A program made the position numbers and the translations under genes. Below, one piece after another: positions 1 to 13,208 of a DNA stretch of 64,000 bases. Under the pieces are notes generated by a model. It had not been told where the DNA came from. It worked only from the letters and a program-made list of their open reading frames with translations, and did no database searches. The stretch's first letter is position 1. Every line of letters starts with the position of its first letter. Source of the stretch: Marilutibacter chinensis (lineage in GTDB: Bacteria > Pseudomonadota > Gammaproteobacteria > Xanthomonadales > Xanthomonadaceae); assembly GCF_021725675.1 (NCBI RefSeq), contig NZ_JAKJPO010000018.1:30959-94958 (forward strand), read 5' to 3'.

Positions 1-857
1 GCGATGGGTCCGTTCTCGTCGGCATCCGGGTACCAGGTGTCGATTGTGCGCAGGGCATTGCCGACCTTCTGCGAGTGGATGGCGGCGATGGCCTTGTCGC
101 CTTCGCCCACCGAGTACAGCGTCTTGCTCTTGTCGCCCCGGCCGCGGTCGAGAATCAGTTCCTGTGAAGGGAACACCTCCTGGCCGGCGCCGATACGTAC
201 GTAGGCGGTGATCTGCAACAGCACATGGGAACTGCCCGCCAGGCCGGATTCGATCAGCGAAGCAAGCGCGCTCAGATCGGCCGCCTCGCTGACTGGGGGC
301 GCCAGGTCGCGCAGGGAGTGTTCATGCGCCTGGAACGTCCACCGCGTGGCGGGCTGGCCGCCACGCAGATGGGCCACATGTATTTCCACCTGCTCGGCCC
401 CGATGCGATTGCGCCACAGGAACCGGCCGTTGGCCAGATTCGCGGCATAGCGCCGCGCCAGTTCGCCAAAGCCCTGCTGGCGCACGTATTCCGTCACGGT
501 AGAGATGAGCTTGTTGCGGTAGTCGGCATCGTTGCAGGCGGATGGCTCGCCGGTGCCGCCGAGCACGCGAAGAGTGAACTGTACCTTCAGCGTATCGGCG
601 TCCAACGGCAGGGCGGCCACGTCCACGGTCTGCAGGTTGGGGTTCTCGATGGCGGCATCGAGTTTGGCCGGGTCCTGGTCCTTGGTCTTGAGGCGATTGG
701 AGATGGTGCCGCGTACGGACTTTTCGCGGATCTTCACCGGCTCCCAGGCATCGGAACGGTCGCGCGCAGTCCAATCTCCGGCGAAGAACAGCGCATCGGA
801 CGGGTCGAGCTTGCGCTCGAAGGCGAGGACGGAAGCGGTCTTGAGTTCTTTGGACAT
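1..857 (-). CDS. csy3: Type I-F CRISPR Cascade backbone protein Csy3 (Cas7f), partial at left edge
   Basis: Backbone subunit of the type I-F (Csy) surveillance complex; several copies coat the crRNA spacer. The visible 285 residues begin [16 protein letters not shown] and include the Csy3-like stretches [31 protein letters not shown] and [16 protein letters not shown]. The frame is open to base 1, so roughly the last 50-60 residues are missing compared with the usual length of about 340. The ATG lies 27 nt after the csy2 stop and has AAGGAA about 7 nt upstream. Its position after csy2 matches the standard I-F order; csy4 (cas6f) is expected just outside the window. Confidence 0.93.
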   Translation of the reverse strand, partial: MSKELKTASVLAFERKLDPSDALFFAGDWTARDRSDAWEPVKIREKSVRGTISNRLKTKDQDPAKLDAAIENPNLQTVDVAALPLDADTLKVQFTLRVLGGTGEPSACNDADYRNKLISTVTEYVRQQGFGELARRYAANLANGRFLWRNRIGAEQVEIHVAHLRGGQPATRWTFQAHEHSLRDLAPPVSEAADLSALASLIESGLAGSSHVLLQITAYVRIGAGQEVFPSQELILDRGRGDKSKTLYSVGEGDKAIAAIHSQKVGNALRTIDTWYPDADENGPI

Positions 858-884
858 GATCGGGTTCCTTGTCGTGATGGACTG

Positions 885-1886
885 TCAGTCGAGGTCGTAG
901 AGCTGCTCGATCAGTTCGGCAGTGGGCTGGTAGTCATTGCGGCATCGGTAGAGGCCGTTTCCGGGCTGGCTGTCGGCGTACCAGAGCAGTTGCTGGGGCG
1001 ATTGCAGGCGGTGCGGGCTGATCCATTCGCCGATCGAGTAGAGGCTTTCGACGAAGCGGAACGGAGTAGTGGTATCGCGTGCATTGGCGACGCTGCCTGC
1101 CTCGCGGAGATCACCCAGGGCGCCGTAACCGACAGGAATCGGCACGGTCCAGCCCTGGCTCTTGCGGTCGTTGAGCCATTCACCCTTGGCGCCGTCCTTC
1201 TCACCCGGCTGGTAGCGCCAGTTGATGCGCGATAGCGAGAGCCAGGCATCGAGGCGGGTAGCTTCGGGATTCATGGACTGAAGCTCGGCCAAGCGTGTAT
1301 CGAGCCGATCATCGCGCGATACTAGGGCGAAGCCTGGCAGCAGGCGCATACGCGCCTTGCGGAACTCCGCCAGCCGATCTTCCTCGGCGCCGGTCAGCTC
1401 CAGGATCCAAGGCCTGTCGCGAAACCGTCCAGGTCGTAATGGAGGCAACAGACTGCCACCTGCGATGCGCATCCCGGCCAGCAGATCGGCAACGACGGCA
1501 CTGTCCGTGTCACGCATCTCTGGATCGCGGCTCCAGCGCTCGCTGCGGACGGCGAGCACCAGGCTCAGCTTCAGGTGGATACGGCCTTCCTCGACGATGG
1601 CAGCAGTGCCGCCGTCCTTGCCGACGGGGTTACGGGTGAGGCGAAAGGCCTTCACGAAGCCACCTCCGGTGACCTGTTCCTGGTGGTCGTGACAGACCGT
1701 GCCGATCGCCCGGAACGCGATGTCCAGTCCGGCGGCCCGAGTCCTGCGCTCCAGCGCCCACATCAAGCCCAGGAACGCCGTCATCGACGGAAAGCCATGG
1801 GTCAGCGGGCTGGACACAGCGTTGGCGTTCTGGACTCGCAGATGCGGCAGCACCAGCAGATGATCGAAGCGTGGGCAGCCACTCAT
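885..1886 (-). CDS. csy2: Type I-F CRISPR Cascade subunit Csy2 (Cas5f)
   Basis: Cas5f-type subunit that caps the crRNA 5' handle and pairs with Csy1. The 333-residue product starts MSGCPRFDHLLVLPHLRVQ and contains the family-typical NANAVSSPLTHGFPS and GGGFVKAFRLTRNP. I chose the ATG at 1886 because it overlaps the csy1 stop by 4 nt (ATGA), suggesting translational coupling; the longer reading frame upstream has no family-like residues. Length is normal for Csy2 (about 310-340). Confidence 0.94.
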   Translation of the reverse strand: MSGCPRFDHLLVLPHLRVQNANAVSSPLTHGFPSMTAFLGLMWALERRTRAAGLDIAFRAIGTVCHDHQEQVTGGGFVKAFRLTRNPVGKDGGTAAIVEEGRIHLKLSLVLAVRSERWSRDPEMRDTDSAVVADLLAGMRIAGGSLLPPLRPGRFRDRPWILELTGAEEDRLAEFRKARMRLLPGFALVSRDDRLDTRLAELQSMNPEATRLDAWLSLSRINWRYQPGEKDGAKGEWLNDRKSQGWTVPIPVGYGALGDLREAGSVANARDTTTPFRFVESLYSIGEWISPHRLQSPQQLLWYADSQPGNGLYRCRNDYQPTAELIEQLYDLD

Positions 1887-3226
1887 GAGGACGCTCCTTC
1901 TGGTGCCCGACGTTGCATCGGCACCGGCCAGGCGGCGTCGACGATGGCTTGCCTGGCCCAATGCCCATACTCTGCATCGCCGACAGCGACCAATCCTGCT
2001 TCGCGCAGCTGCGCGTTGACCCAGTTGGCGAAACGCCCGGCGACTTCATCGGGCCAGTCACCACGGTGATAGGCAGCGATGAAGGCGTCGTCCTCCTGCT
2101 CGTGTCCCTCCCGGGGTGGCAGCTCAATCCGCTCGGGGTCGAGCCAAAGCTGCTCACACAGCGGGAGGGCACAGTCCGATGCACGGGTCCAGCCGGGTTC
2201 AGAGTTGGCCTGAATGCTGGCAGCGAAGACCTGCAGCTGGAAACCGAGAGCCTGTTCGATGGCCTTGCGCCGATCCCGCGTGTCCATGTTCGGGTTGGGA
2301 TTGGAGAGCAGGAAATCGGCCAGCGTCCTCACCAGGAAGCGCACGCCCTTGAAGTGGGCAAACCGGTCGAGCGCCGTCTCGATGTTCAGCAGTTGCCGAA
2401 ATCGGTCCTGATCCCATTTCGGGGGCGGCAGCGAAGCCAACAGGTAATTGATGCCGCCGCGTTCGCTGTTGAGCTGGCTGATGTTCTGGGGCTTCGTGCC
2501 GCCCAGCTTGCGAGCGACCAGGTTGCGGTAGTCGCGGTAGACGGCTTCGTGGGCTTCCCTCGCCCGGAATGCCTGCCGGGCCCTTTTGTTGTCATCGCCG
2601 AAGCGGGCATCCTGGATGTCCGCATGCACCGCATGAGCCAGACTGCTGGAAAACAGCGGTTGCAGGAGGTGATAGTCGGCGTCGTTCGAGGGTCGCTCCC
2701 CGGTCAGCCAATAGACCTGCTTGGCCGCTTCGTGCGACACCGGCTCCGGATCGCTACGCACCAGCCCGCCGAAGGCTTCCATCCAAACGGAGGCCATTGC
2801 GGGATCGGGGTGCAGGGCGTGGCCCAGGTCGCTGTCGCCGGTCTGCATCCAGTCCAACAGTCGGCGGCCTTCGACTTCGATCTTGAGGAACTTGAAGACG
2901 TCCAGCGCCGCCGCGTTCCCGACCACATCTTCGGCAAACTCCTCGCCGAGCAGATGGCTGCCGATCTCGACATGCTGCGGCAGCTCAGCCGGCGCGGCAT
3001 GCAGACTGCTGCCGCGCGCCTCGGGGTGGGTGGCCTTGAGCACATGGGTGACGGCCTGGATCTGTCCGACCCGACGAGCCGCATCGGCCAGCCACGTCCC
3101 GTAGTCGTATTTCGACGCCGCATCGGCATCGTCCTCCTTGCCCTTCAACTTGGCCTCGCGCCGCGCTTCGATGAAGGCGGCAATGGCCGAGCGGAAAGCT
3201 TCTCCCCGGCAATTCAATCCCATCAT
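1883..3226 (-). CDS. csy1: Type I-F CRISPR Cascade large subunit Csy1 (Cas8f)
   Basis: Large subunit of the Csy complex; in the family it recognises the PAM and recruits Cas2-3. The product is about 447 aa. Features typical of Csy1 are GTKPQNISQLNSERGG, YLLASLPPPKW and the C-terminal WARQAIVDAAW region. The frame extends upstream to an ATG at 3241, but a strong GGAGGAGA sits about 6 nt before the ATG at 3226 (next ATG 3223), so a start at 3226/3223 is preferred. It follows cas2-3 after about 73 nt and couples to csy2 through an ATGA overlap. Confidence 0.93.
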   Translation of the reverse strand: MMGLNCRGEAFRSAIAAFIEARREAKLKGKEDDADAASKYDYGTWLADAARRVGQIQAVTHVLKATHPEARGSSLHAAPAELPQHVEIGSHLLGEEFAEDVVGNAAALDVFKFLKIEVEGRRLLDWMQTGDSDLGHALHPDPAMASVWMEAFGGLVRSDPEPVSHEAAKQVYWLTGERPSNDADYHLLQPLFSSSLAHAVHADIQDARFGDDNKRARQAFRAREAHEAVYRDYRNLVARKLGGTKPQNISQLNSERGGINYLLASLPPPKWDQDRFRQLLNIETALDRFAHFKGVRFLVRTLADFLLSNPNPNMDTRDRRKAIEQALGFQLQVFAASIQANSEPGWTRASDCALPLCEQLWLDPERIELPPREGHEQEDDAFIAAYHRGDWPDEVAGRFANWVNAQLREAGLVAVGDAEYGHWARQAIVDAAWPVPMQRRAPEGASS

Positions 3227-3299
3227 CCATCTCTCCTCCATGTTTGGGCCTTCGGTGGACTCGTTGGTCGTTCGTTTCGAAACTTGAACTCGGTGAATG

Positions 3300-6200
3300 T
3301 CATCTCGAGAACCCCAGCCACGGGTGATGCCGCCATCCTTGCTCGCTGTGCGGAACCTCCACCGCCGCCAGCCGTTCAGCGCAGTGGCGCAGCGCCAGGT
3401 CGAGGTGTTCGGCCTGCTCGGCGAGCAACGCCATCAGGTCGAACTCGCCCCATGGGGTGATGCGCTGCCCAATCGCCAGCTTCGCCTCGTGGCGCTGGCT
3501 GCGGTCGATCGGGACGTAGAGATTCCAACCGCGATGGCCGGGGTCGTCCTCGATGCGATGCAGAACCAGATACTCCTCGTCCTCATCCGGCAGGAAGACC
3601 AGACTGGCCTTGCGCAGGGTGTCCTCGCGGAACGGCTGCTGTTGAGGCAGTACGCCGGTCAGGGTCGCCTGCGGGTACTGCCATGACCAGGCGGCTTCAT
3701 CTCGCCCCATGGGCGCGCCCTCGGATGGCGCCAGTGCGTCGGGCAAGCGCTGCCTGGGCAGCATGCCGGCTGCGATGCGTGCCTGCTCCAGGTCCACCAG
3801 CCGCTCGCGACTGGCCCATTCCGCTTCCGGACGGGGCCGAATGCGCGGCAGCGCGGTGAGCGTCCGGTACTCGTCGGGCGATAGCAGCCGGTTCAGGCGG
3901 TGGCTGCGCAGGCGGAAGCGATGGCTGTCGTCGTGCCGCTCGAAGCCGGGACGGACGAACACGGGGGCAGGATGGCCATTGGCCAGCGTCCTATCTTCCA
4001 ACGATTTCAGATTGCGCTCGAATATCAGCATGTTGGATCGCTCGGCTGGTTGGCCACGATGCCGCTGCACGCGCCCGGCAAGTTGGATCAGCGAGCGCAT
4101 GGAGGAAGGTTCGGCCACGGCCCAATCGGCGTCCCAGTCGCGGCCGACCTCACAGACCGGGGAGGCGAGGACGACGAACAGATGATTACGCTCCGGGTGG
4201 GCGTCGAGCGCGGCGCGGATGGCCGGCAGGCGGTACACGGCCTGCGCGTCGCCGCGCCGGTTGAATACGGTGTCGAGTTGGCGCTCGATGGCCGAGCGCT
4301 GCACCAGCGGAAAACGAGCGTGATAGACGCACAGGTGGATGCGTGTGTTCTCCGGTGCGCCGAGCGCGTACAGCGCCTGGGCCACGTCGAACAGAGGGTC
4401 GATGTTGGCCATGCGTACCAGCCCGAAGCTGACGCACTTGCCGCTGACGGGATCAGTTTCCGCATGGGCTTCGTGCAGGCGCAGGCAGGACTCGCGGATA
4501 TGTTCGGCGAACTTGGCGCGGGTCTTCTCCTTAGACCCGCCCGCGGCGATATCCAGTGCGACCAGTTCGGCGCGTCGGAGCGGTTCGGCCTTCTCCAGCC
4601 GCGCCGTCCGCTTCTCGACGAATTGCATGTGTTGGCTGGCGAAGGCGGCCGCATCGGTGCTGGTGGCCGTCCGCACGCCGAATTCGTCCGTCCATAGGCA
4701 GGGCACCTCGATCCGCTCCGTGTGCTGCCCGCCTCCGGTGCCGCGATTCCGCCGGTACTGAAGGCGCCCGGCCCGGTAGGCGAGGAACATGCCTTCCACC
4801 AATGCCGGCGGCAGCGTGGCCGAGGACAGCACTACCCGCGTGCCAAGGAGGCCGGCCCAATGCACCAGCCGGGTCAACGCAGGCAGATCGTCCAGGTCGT
4901 AATCATCCAACTCGTCCAGGACCAGATCCGCGCTCATCAGCCGAAACATTGGCGCGATCTGGCGACCGGCGCGCAGCGACTCGGTGGCCGGCACTATGTG
5001 GTCCACCGTGCAGACCAGCATCGGAGCCGACAGCAGCCTGCGGATATCGGGGTCGTGCAGGGCGCGCGCGAGCAATGGGTGGTCAGCGGTGACGCCTTCG
5101 TAGAGCACGTGGCTGTCTTCCTCGATCAGGTCCTGCACCGATGCCGAGCCATGCGCTTCGGCCTTCTGTTCGTAGTATTCGAACAGGGCGCGGCTGGCAG
5201 TCCCGCCCACGTGGATCGCCAGTTCGTCCTCGCCCAGGTGCAGGTCGGTGCGATAGCTGCGACCGGTCTGCAGTGTCAGCGTGCGCAAGCCCAGGGCATA
5301 GGTGGCGCGCAGTCCCTGCTGGGGGTCGGCGAGCGCATAGAGGATCCGTGCATTGGCCAGTGTCTTGCCGCAGCCGGTAGAGGCCATGTTGACGATGAAG
5401 GCGCCGTTCTCGCGCGCGGATTCCCGCAGCGAGACGGCGGCATCGGCAGCCTTGTCCTGCCAAGAGAAGCGCGGATCGGCGCTGCGCTTGCGCAGGCCAC
5501 GATGGTTGGCCAGGCGCGGCAGGTAGCGTTCGAAGCCTGGCAAGGCATGGGCGACGAGGCCGGCGTCACGCGTCACGCCGAGCAGGTGTTCCAGCAGGGA
5601 CTGTTTGAGATGCGTGCGGTCGTGGCGATCCCGCCATGTATTGGCGAACAGGGTTTGTTCCTTCTGCACGAACGGTCGCCGTGCAGGGACAGGACAGCCT
5701 TGGCCATCCACGCCAAGGCTGGAGTAGTGATGGTCCGCCAACATCAGGCTAAGGCGGGCCAAGTGCATGACGTAGGTATTGTCCAACCACTCGGCATCGC
5801 GTCGCCCGCGCAGCTCCAGCAGGCGCCTTGCCAGGCGGGCGGCCTGCGCTCGCCACGACGGTTCGACCACCGGCAGCGGGCCCGCGGGTTGCCAGTACCG
5901 TTCCACGTGCTTGGGTTCGGCTGGCTGGCGGATTTCGTTCCAGTCGTGCGCGACCTGCTGCAGCGGCGTTTTCAGCCATGAGGCGTTGAACTGGCGCGAA
6001 CGCTTGCCAAGCCAGTCCTGGGTACCATCGTCCTTCTCGGCAGGCACTACAGGAAGGCGATGGTGGGTCACGACCAGCCAGGCCACGGCGGCGGCCAGCG
6101 GCGGTAGGTTGCGGAAGGGATATCGGTCGATCGCATCCAGACCATCGCGCTGGTAGCGGCCGGGCCCGATCCAGTCCTGCTCGTTGAAGGCATCCGGATC

Positions 6201-6719
6201 GGCCAGCCGACGCAGCCAGTCTTCGTCGCCATCCTGGCCGACGAAGGCCAGGAACAGACGCAGCGAAACCCACTCGTGCCGGTACAGGTTCCGTTCCAGC
6301 AACTTTCCGCGCAGGCGCTGCTGGAACGCAATGCTGGCCTTGCCAAGATCGTGCAACAGCGCCGCCAGTTGCGCCAACAGGCGGATATCCTCGGCTGTAT
6401 GCCAGTCGTTCTCGTCCTCGCGTCGCAGCACGTCGCGGATGGTGGTGTTGGTGGGCACAGCGCCCTCGGAATTGAAGCGGCGCGCGTCGCCGACTATCCA
6501 CAACAATTCGCTGTGGTCACGTCCACGGAGCCAGTGACAGGCGACGGCCGTATTCTTTCGTGCGGTGCGACGCAGCAACTTGCGTAGAGTGTCGAGGCCC
6601 GCGCCAGTGATCGGCGTTTGCCATGTGCGGTCGCCACGGCGCTCGGCAAACTGGTCGAGGATGCGCCGGGTCTCGGTCAAGGCTCGCTTGTCGCATTGGG
6701 AGATCAGCAGAACGTTCAT
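3300..6719 (-). CDS. cas3: CRISPR-associated Cas2-Cas3 fusion helicase/nuclease, type I-F
   Basis: Signature I-F fusion: an N-terminal Cas2-like domain (about residues 1-90, [19 protein letters not shown]) joined to Cas3, used both for spacer integration with Cas1 and for target degradation. HD nuclease residues are visible as LLHDLGKAS (H123-D124). The SF2 helicase shows Walker A STGCGKT (near 448), DELDD (near 601), SSATLPP (motif III) and [11 protein letters not shown] (motif VI). At 1139 aa it is complete and within family length. Its ATG overlaps the cas1 stop by 4 nt. Confidence 0.96.
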   Translation of the reverse strand: MNVLLISQCDKRALTETRRILDQFAERRGDRTWQTPITGAGLDTLRKLLRRTARKNTAVACHWLRGRDHSELLWIVGDARRFNSEGAVPTNTTIRDVLRREDENDWHTAEDIRLLAQLAALLHDLGKASIAFQQRLRGKLLERNLYRHEWVSLRLFLAFVGQDGDEDWLRRLADPDAFNEQDWIGPGRYQRDGLDAIDRYPFRNLPPLAAAVAWLVVTHHRLPVVPAEKDDGTQDWLGKRSRQFNASWLKTPLQQVAHDWNEIRQPAEPKHVERYWQPAGPLPVVEPSWRAQAARLARRLLELRGRRDAEWLDNTYVMHLARLSLMLADHHYSSLGVDGQGCPVPARRPFVQKEQTLFANTWRDRHDRTHLKQSLLEHLLGVTRDAGLVAHALPGFERYLPRLANHRGLRKRSADPRFSWQDKAADAAVSLRESARENGAFIVNMASTGCGKTLANARILYALADPQQGLRATYALGLRTLTLQTGRSYRTDLHLGEDELAIHVGGTASRALFEYYEQKAEAHGSASVQDLIEEDSHVLYEGVTADHPLLARALHDPDIRRLLSAPMLVCTVDHIVPATESLRAGRQIAPMFRLMSADLVLDELDDYDLDDLPALTRLVHWAGLLGTRVVLSSATLPPALVEGMFLAYRAGRLQYRRNRGTGGGQHTERIEVPCLWTDEFGVRTATSTDAAAFASQHMQFVEKRTARLEKAEPLRRAELVALDIAAGGSKEKTRAKFAEHIRESCLRLHEAHAETDPVSGKCVSFGLVRMANIDPLFDVAQALYALGAPENTRIHLCVYHARFPLVQRSAIERQLDTVFNRRGDAQAVYRLPAIRAALDAHPERNHLFVVLASPVCEVGRDWDADWAVAEPSSMRSLIQLAGRVQRHRGQPAERSNMLIFERNLKSLEDRTLANGHPAPVFVRPGFERHDDSHRFRLRSHRLNRLLSPDEYRTLTALPRIRPRPEAEWASRERLVDLEQARIAAGMLPRQRLPDALAPSEGAPMGRDEAAWSWQYPQATLTGVLPQQQPFREDTLRKASLVFLPDEDEEYLVLHRIEDDPGHRGWNLYVPIDRSQRHEAKLAIGQRITPWGEFDLMALLAEQAEHLDLALRHCAERLAAVEVPHSEQGWRHHPWLGFSR

Positions 6720-7690
6720 GCCGTCTTGCCCGCGATCTCCAGGGCGACGGCCTTGATGGTGTCGATCATGAAATCCAGCGATTCGCTGCGTGTGAGCGAT
6801 TCGATGCAGCCGCGCCTGAACTCCTGTTCATCGTCGCCGCGCATCGCCGACAGAAACGCCTGTGGCAGGATGCTGGCGTCCTTGATCAGATCGGCCGTGT
6901 CGAAGACCAGGCCGCCGCGCCGGGTCTTGCCATGCAGCACCGCCAAGCCGTGCGGCAGACCAAGCACCCAGGTGGCGGTGGCACCCAGGCCATAGGCCAG
7001 ATAGTTGCCATGGTCGAGGAAGCGATTGGCCGGATCACTGCCAGTGCCGCGCTTGGCGCGGGTGAAGTCACCGTAGCCGACGGTGTCCACCGCCAGCTTG
7101 AACAGCGCCTTGGTCAACCGGGCTTCCTCGGTGAGGAGAGCGGTGTTGTCCTGCGCAAGCTCGATCTGCCTTTCGGTGCGCTGCAGCAGCTCGTCCAGGC
7201 GTCCGGGGTCCGCCCCGAAACCGGCGTCGCGCAGGTGCCGGTGCGTCCATTGCTGGCGCAGTCTTGCCACCCGCGAACGCTGGAACGCTTTGGCCGCGCA
7301 CAGGCGCAAGTCGTCGTCGAACCAGAACTTCACCCACGCCTGCAGGTACTCGGTGGGCCGGTATTCACTCTGCGGCGAGAGCCAGGAGACGTCCACGTCG
7401 ACTTCGTTGGCGGAGAACAGGGGCGTTCCGCCGCCGCCACAGAACCCCACCAGCACGCCGGCCTTGGCCAGCTCGCGCATCGCCGCCTGGGTGATGGACG
7501 TGCCGATGCCGAGCAACACGGTGGTGGTGTTGGCGATCGGTATGTTCCAGTAAAGCTTGCGTTTGCCCTGATCGGTGACGTACTCGACCCGGCCGCCGTT
7601 GACCAGTACGCGGCAATGTTCCAGGTAGTACAGATTCGCGCGCTTGGAGTGCAGGATCGTTTTCAGGTCGGACGGCGACAAATCTTCCAT
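6716..7690 (-). CDS. cas1: CRISPR-associated endonuclease Cas1, type I-F
   Basis: Spacer integrase; forms the adaptation complex with Cas2-3. The 324-residue product starts [21 protein letters not shown], nearly the textbook I-F Cas1 N-terminus, followed by [23 protein letters not shown] and the typical [14 protein letters not shown] chose the ATG at 7690 over the longer frame (7765) because homology begins there and GAGGGA precedes it. First gene of the leftward cas operon, so the promoter should lie in 7691-8012. The presence of cas1 and a Cas2-3 fusion marks this as canonical I-F1 rather than a transposon-associated I-F3 system. Confidence 0.96.
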   Translation of the reverse strand: MEDLSPSDLKTILHSKRANLYYLEHCRVLVNGGRVEYVTDQGKRKLYWNIPIANTTTVLLGIGTSITQAAMRELAKAGVLVGFCGGGGTPLFSANEVDVDVSWLSPQSEYRPTEYLQAWVKFWFDDDLRLCAAKAFQRSRVARLRQQWTHRHLRDAGFGADPGRLDELLQRTERQIELAQDNTALLTEEARLTKALFKLAVDTVGYGDFTRAKRGTGSDPANRFLDHGNYLAYGLGATATWVLGLPHGLAVLHGKTRRGGLVFDTADLIKDASILPQAFLSAMRGDDEQEFRRGCIESLTRSESLDFMIDTIKAVALEIAGKTA

Positions 7691-10244
<2,554 letters not shown>

Positions 10245-10274
10245 CCTCCACACGGCGATCTCCGGCAACGCAGG

Positions 10275-10297
10275 GGCCCGGCACCGCTGGGCCTTTT
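10275..10297 (+). terminator. Rho-independent terminator after icd
   Basis: Inverted repeat GGCCC (10275-10279) / GGGCC (10289-10293) with a 9-nt loop, followed directly by TTTT. It lies 30 nt after the icd stop and between two convergent genes, so it may serve icd mainly. Confidence 0.55.
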
Positions 10298-10334
10298 CGT
10301 GTCCGCACACCAACCGCCGCGAATGCCGGCGGCG

Positions 10335-11408
10335 TCACTGGACGTACGGTGCGTCCGCGTTGCGCGCGCGTTCGCGGGCACGCTCGCGGAACAGCTGCTC
10401 GGCTTTCTCCTCGCTCATCTGGAACTTCGGCGCGACGTGCGGCAGCAGCAGCCGCAGCCACGCGCTGCTGACCCGGCGTGCCTCCTCCGGGCATTGCCGG
10501 GCACGCGCCTCGGGCAGGTCTCCGCCGGTGACCACGTCGAGGTAGCGGGCCGGGTCGCTGCCGTACAGCAGGCACTGCAGGTTGAAATAGCGCTGCTCGC
10601 CGAGCGCGTGCGCGTCGGCATAGGCATCGAGGTTGTACTGACCGGTGCTGCGGACCAGGAACCAGTGCGAGGCCATCCGCAGGTTCTCGGCGACCGTCGC
10701 CGAGGATTCGTCGATGCCGGCGAAGCGCAGCATCAACGTGGTCGCCAGCTGGTCGACCGCGTCCTCCTCGCGCCCGGTGATCGGGATCTCCAGCATCGTG
10801 ATCAGCGCATGGCCGGTCTCGTGCAACAGGATGAAGCGCACGTTGGCGTCGAGATACCTCTGCGCGAACGCGTCGGCATCGGCACCCTCGATGCCGTTCT
10901 GCGCGGCCAGTTCGAGGCCACGCTCGCGCAGCACCCGCATGGTCTCGTAGCAGAGCACCACCTCGCCGCGCGGGTCGGAATAGAACGCGTTGATCTCGCC
11001 GCATTCGGCGGTCACGAAGCGGATCGGCCGCGGCAGCACGAACATGCCGTCGATGGCCTGGATCTCCGGCTGATGCCGGAACAGGTCGCCGTCCACGGCC
11101 TCGCGGTGGAACGGCGCGAGCGCCGGGCTCTTCGGCTCGCGGTACGTGTAGGCGAACTCGACGCCGCCGGCCTTGTTCTCGGATGCGGGGGCCTCCTCGA
11201 TCCGCAACGGCCTGAGCGCCGCCAGCTCCCGCTCCAGCTGTTCCCGCGCGGCGGCCTCGCCGGCCACGCGGCCTTCCTCGCGCGCCTGTCCGCGCACCGC
11301 CTCGATCGTCGCGGCCCGCTGCCGGGCGGCCAGCAGCGAATAGCCGAACGCACCGGTCACCAGGCCGAGTGCCAGCGTCAGCAGCAGGATCAGGGTTCGT
11401 GAGGACAT
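10335..11408 (-). CDS. DUF4344-type putative zinc metallopeptidase, membrane-anchored
   Basis: 357 aa. An N-terminal hydrophobic segment (residues 5-27, LILLLTLALGLVTG) looks like a signal anchor, followed by a charged Arg/Glu/Ala-rich helix to about residue 70 and a globular domain holding LHETGHALI, an HExxH-like zinc motif (HETGH), then DQLATTLML. This resembles the DUF4344 metallopeptidase family, whose substrates are unknown. The predicted location is periplasm-facing at the inner membrane. It stands alone, convergent with icd. The lipid A gene eptA follows on the same strand 99 nt upstream, too far to call an operon. Confidence 0.75.
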   Translation of the reverse strand: MSSRTLILLLTLALGLVTGAFGYSLLAARQRAATIEAVRGQAREEGRVAGEAAAREQLERELAALRPLRIEEAPASENKAGGVEFAYTYREPKSPALAPFHREAVDGDLFRHQPEIQAIDGMFVLPRPIRFVTAECGEINAFYSDPRGEVVLCYETMRVLRERGLELAAQNGIEGADADAFAQRYLDANVRFILLHETGHALITMLEIPITGREEDAVDQLATTLMLRFAGIDESSATVAENLRMASHWFLVRSTGQYNLDAYADAHALGEQRYFNLQCLLYGSDPARYLDVVTGGDLPEARARQCPEEARRVSSAWLRLLLPHVAPKFQMSEEKAEQLFRERARERARNADAPYVQ

Positions 11409-11507
11409 CGGCTCCCCGGCATGCGCGCCCCCGGTGCATCCGGCATCCGGCGGTGGTGCTTGACGGGGATCGTACCGGACCGGCTCCGCAGGCGGAACGG
11501 GAGGCGC

Positions 11508-13208
11508 TCAGCCGGACGCGCGGACGCAGCCGCGGAACAGGTCGAGTCCAGGATCGTATTCGGGTGTCGTCACCTGCATCAGCCCGAGCACCGAACTGAA
11601 CAGGTTGTCGTGGCTGGCCGGCTTGATCGCCCGCCTGCGCAGGCAGCCGACATCGAGACCGCGACTGGCAACGAGGCCGGGGGAGAACCACATCACCATC
11701 GGCACCCGGGTCTGCACCTTGGGCGCGATCGCGTACGGCAGCCCGTGCAGGTAGACGCCGTCCTCGCCGAGCGACTCGCCGTGGTCGGACAGGTAGACCA
11801 GTGCGGTGTCGTGGGTGGCGTCGGCCTGCAGGCGGGCGATCAGCCCGGCCAGCACAGCGTCGGTGTAGCGGATCGCGTTGTCGTAGGCATTGACGATCTG
11901 CGAGCGGTTGCAACGGACCAGTTCCTCGCTGGTGCAATCGGGCAGATACGCGCGGGCATCGGGCGGATAGCGCTTGAAGTAGGCCGGGCCGTGGTTGCCG
12001 AGCATGTGCAGGACCACGACCTGGTCCGCGTCGCCCCCGGCGAGCGCGGCGTCCAGCCCCCCCATGAGAATCCCGTCCAGGCAATGATCGCCATCGCACA
12101 GCTGCGGATCATCCGCATGCGCCAGCGAGGTGTAGGCCAGGCTTTCGCAGACGCCCTTGCATCCGCTCTGGTTGTCGAACCAGTGGGTCGCGATGCCGGC
12201 ATGTTCCAGCACGTGCAGCAGCGACTCGGAGTTCTCGATCCGGCGCTTGTCGTAGTCGGCGCGACCGATGTTCGAGAACATGCAAGGAAGCGATACCTCG
12301 GTGTTGGAGCCGCACGCGGTCACGTTGCCGAAGTTGACCGGGTCGATCCGCCGCAGTGCCGGCGTGGTGTCGCGCGCATAGCCGTTCAGGCCCCAGTTCC
12401 GGGCGCGTACGGTTTCGCCGACGACCAGCACCAGCAACCGCGGTTTGGCGCCCGCCGGCCGGCCGACGACCCTGGCCTGCCGACCCACCGGTGTTCTCGG
12501 CCCTTCGGGGTCGCGATGGTCTTCCACGGCGACCCGGACCAGCGAGACCAGGTAGTTGCCCGGCGTGATCAAGTGGCGCAGCTCGCGATGATTGCGCATC
12601 AGCGAGGACGTGGTCTGGAACGACACCAGGATCGCGCCAGCGGCCAGCAGCACGGCAAGCGCGATGCTGCCGGCGCGGATCAGCAGGGAGCGGCGCCACG
12701 TGCGGCGCCGGATTCGTACCCGCAGTACCAGCAGCGCCGGCAGCAGGCCGCGCAGCAGCAGGTCCGGCAACAGGCTGGACGTCACCAGCTCGCCGGACTC
12801 GGCGCCGTCGGTATGCAGGATGTTGCGGATCATGTCGGTGTCGAAATACACGGTGTAGTCGCGCATGAAATGCGTCGCGAGCGCGCCGCTCAGCAGCAAC
12901 GCGATCAACACCGGTTTCGCCGTCCAGCGGGTGAACAGCATGCCCAGCAGGATGAAGTGCAGGGCGACTATCGCGACGAACAGACCGACGCCCGCGATCC
13001 AGCCGTCGCTCCCCTGCAGCCCGCCGCTGTCGATCGCCGCGGAAAAGAATGGAAGATTGAAGGCGGCGGCGAAGTACAGGCTGGCCAGCAGGGCGAGCTG
13101 TTCGCTGCCCAGGCTCACGCCCAGCCGCCGCCACGGGCCGCGCCACGCGGCCAGAATCGGCCCGGCGACCGCCGGGAACGTTGGCCGCGCGGAACCGACC
13201 GCGCTCAT
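11508..13208 (-). CDS. eptA: Phosphoethanolamine--lipid A transferase (EptA family)
   Basis: Inner-membrane enzyme that moves phosphoethanolamine from phosphatidylethanolamine to lipid A phosphates, lowering negative surface charge; in the family this gives polymyxin/antimicrobial-peptide resistance. The 566-aa product has about five N-terminal membrane segments and then the periplasmic sulfatase-fold domain: VVGETVRARNWGLNGYARDT, nucleophile Thr in NTEVSLPCMFS (near residue 303), HMLGNHGPAYF and SDHGESLGEDGVYLHG. Multiple paired cysteines are typical. The ATG at 13208 overlaps the upstream PAP2 gene stop (ATGA), so the two are coupled. Confidence 0.93.
   Translation of the reverse strand: MSAVGSARPTFPAVAGPILAAWRGPWRRLGVSLGSEQLALLASLYFAAAFNLPFFSAAIDSGGLQGSDGWIAGVGLFVAIVALHFILLGMLFTRWTAKPVLIALLLSGALATHFMRDYTVYFDTDMIRNILHTDGAESGELVTSSLLPDLLLRGLLPALLVLRVRIRRRTWRRSLLIRAGSIALAVLLAAGAILVSFQTTSSLMRNHRELRHLITPGNYLVSLVRVAVEDHRDPEGPRTPVGRQARVVGRPAGAKPRLLVLVVGETVRARNWGLNGYARDTTPALRRIDPVNFGNVTACGSNTEVSLPCMFSNIGRADYDKRRIENSESLLHVLEHAGIATHWFDNQSGCKGVCESLAYTSLAHADDPQLCDGDHCLDGILMGGLDAALAGGDADQVVVLHMLGNHGPAYFKRYPPDARAYLPDCTSEELVRCNRSQIVNAYDNAIRYTDAVLAGLIARLQADATHDTALVYLSDHGESLGEDGVYLHGLPYAIAPKVQTRVPMVMWFSPGLVASRGLDVGCLRRRAIKPASHDNLFSSVLGLMQVTTPEYDPGLDLFRGCVRASG

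Noticed and set aside
1..7690. Possibility of a Tn7-like transposon-associated I-F3 system
   Set aside because: cas1 and a full-length nuclease/helicase Cas2-3 are present and no tnsABC/tniQ genes occur, so it is a defence-type I-F1 locus.
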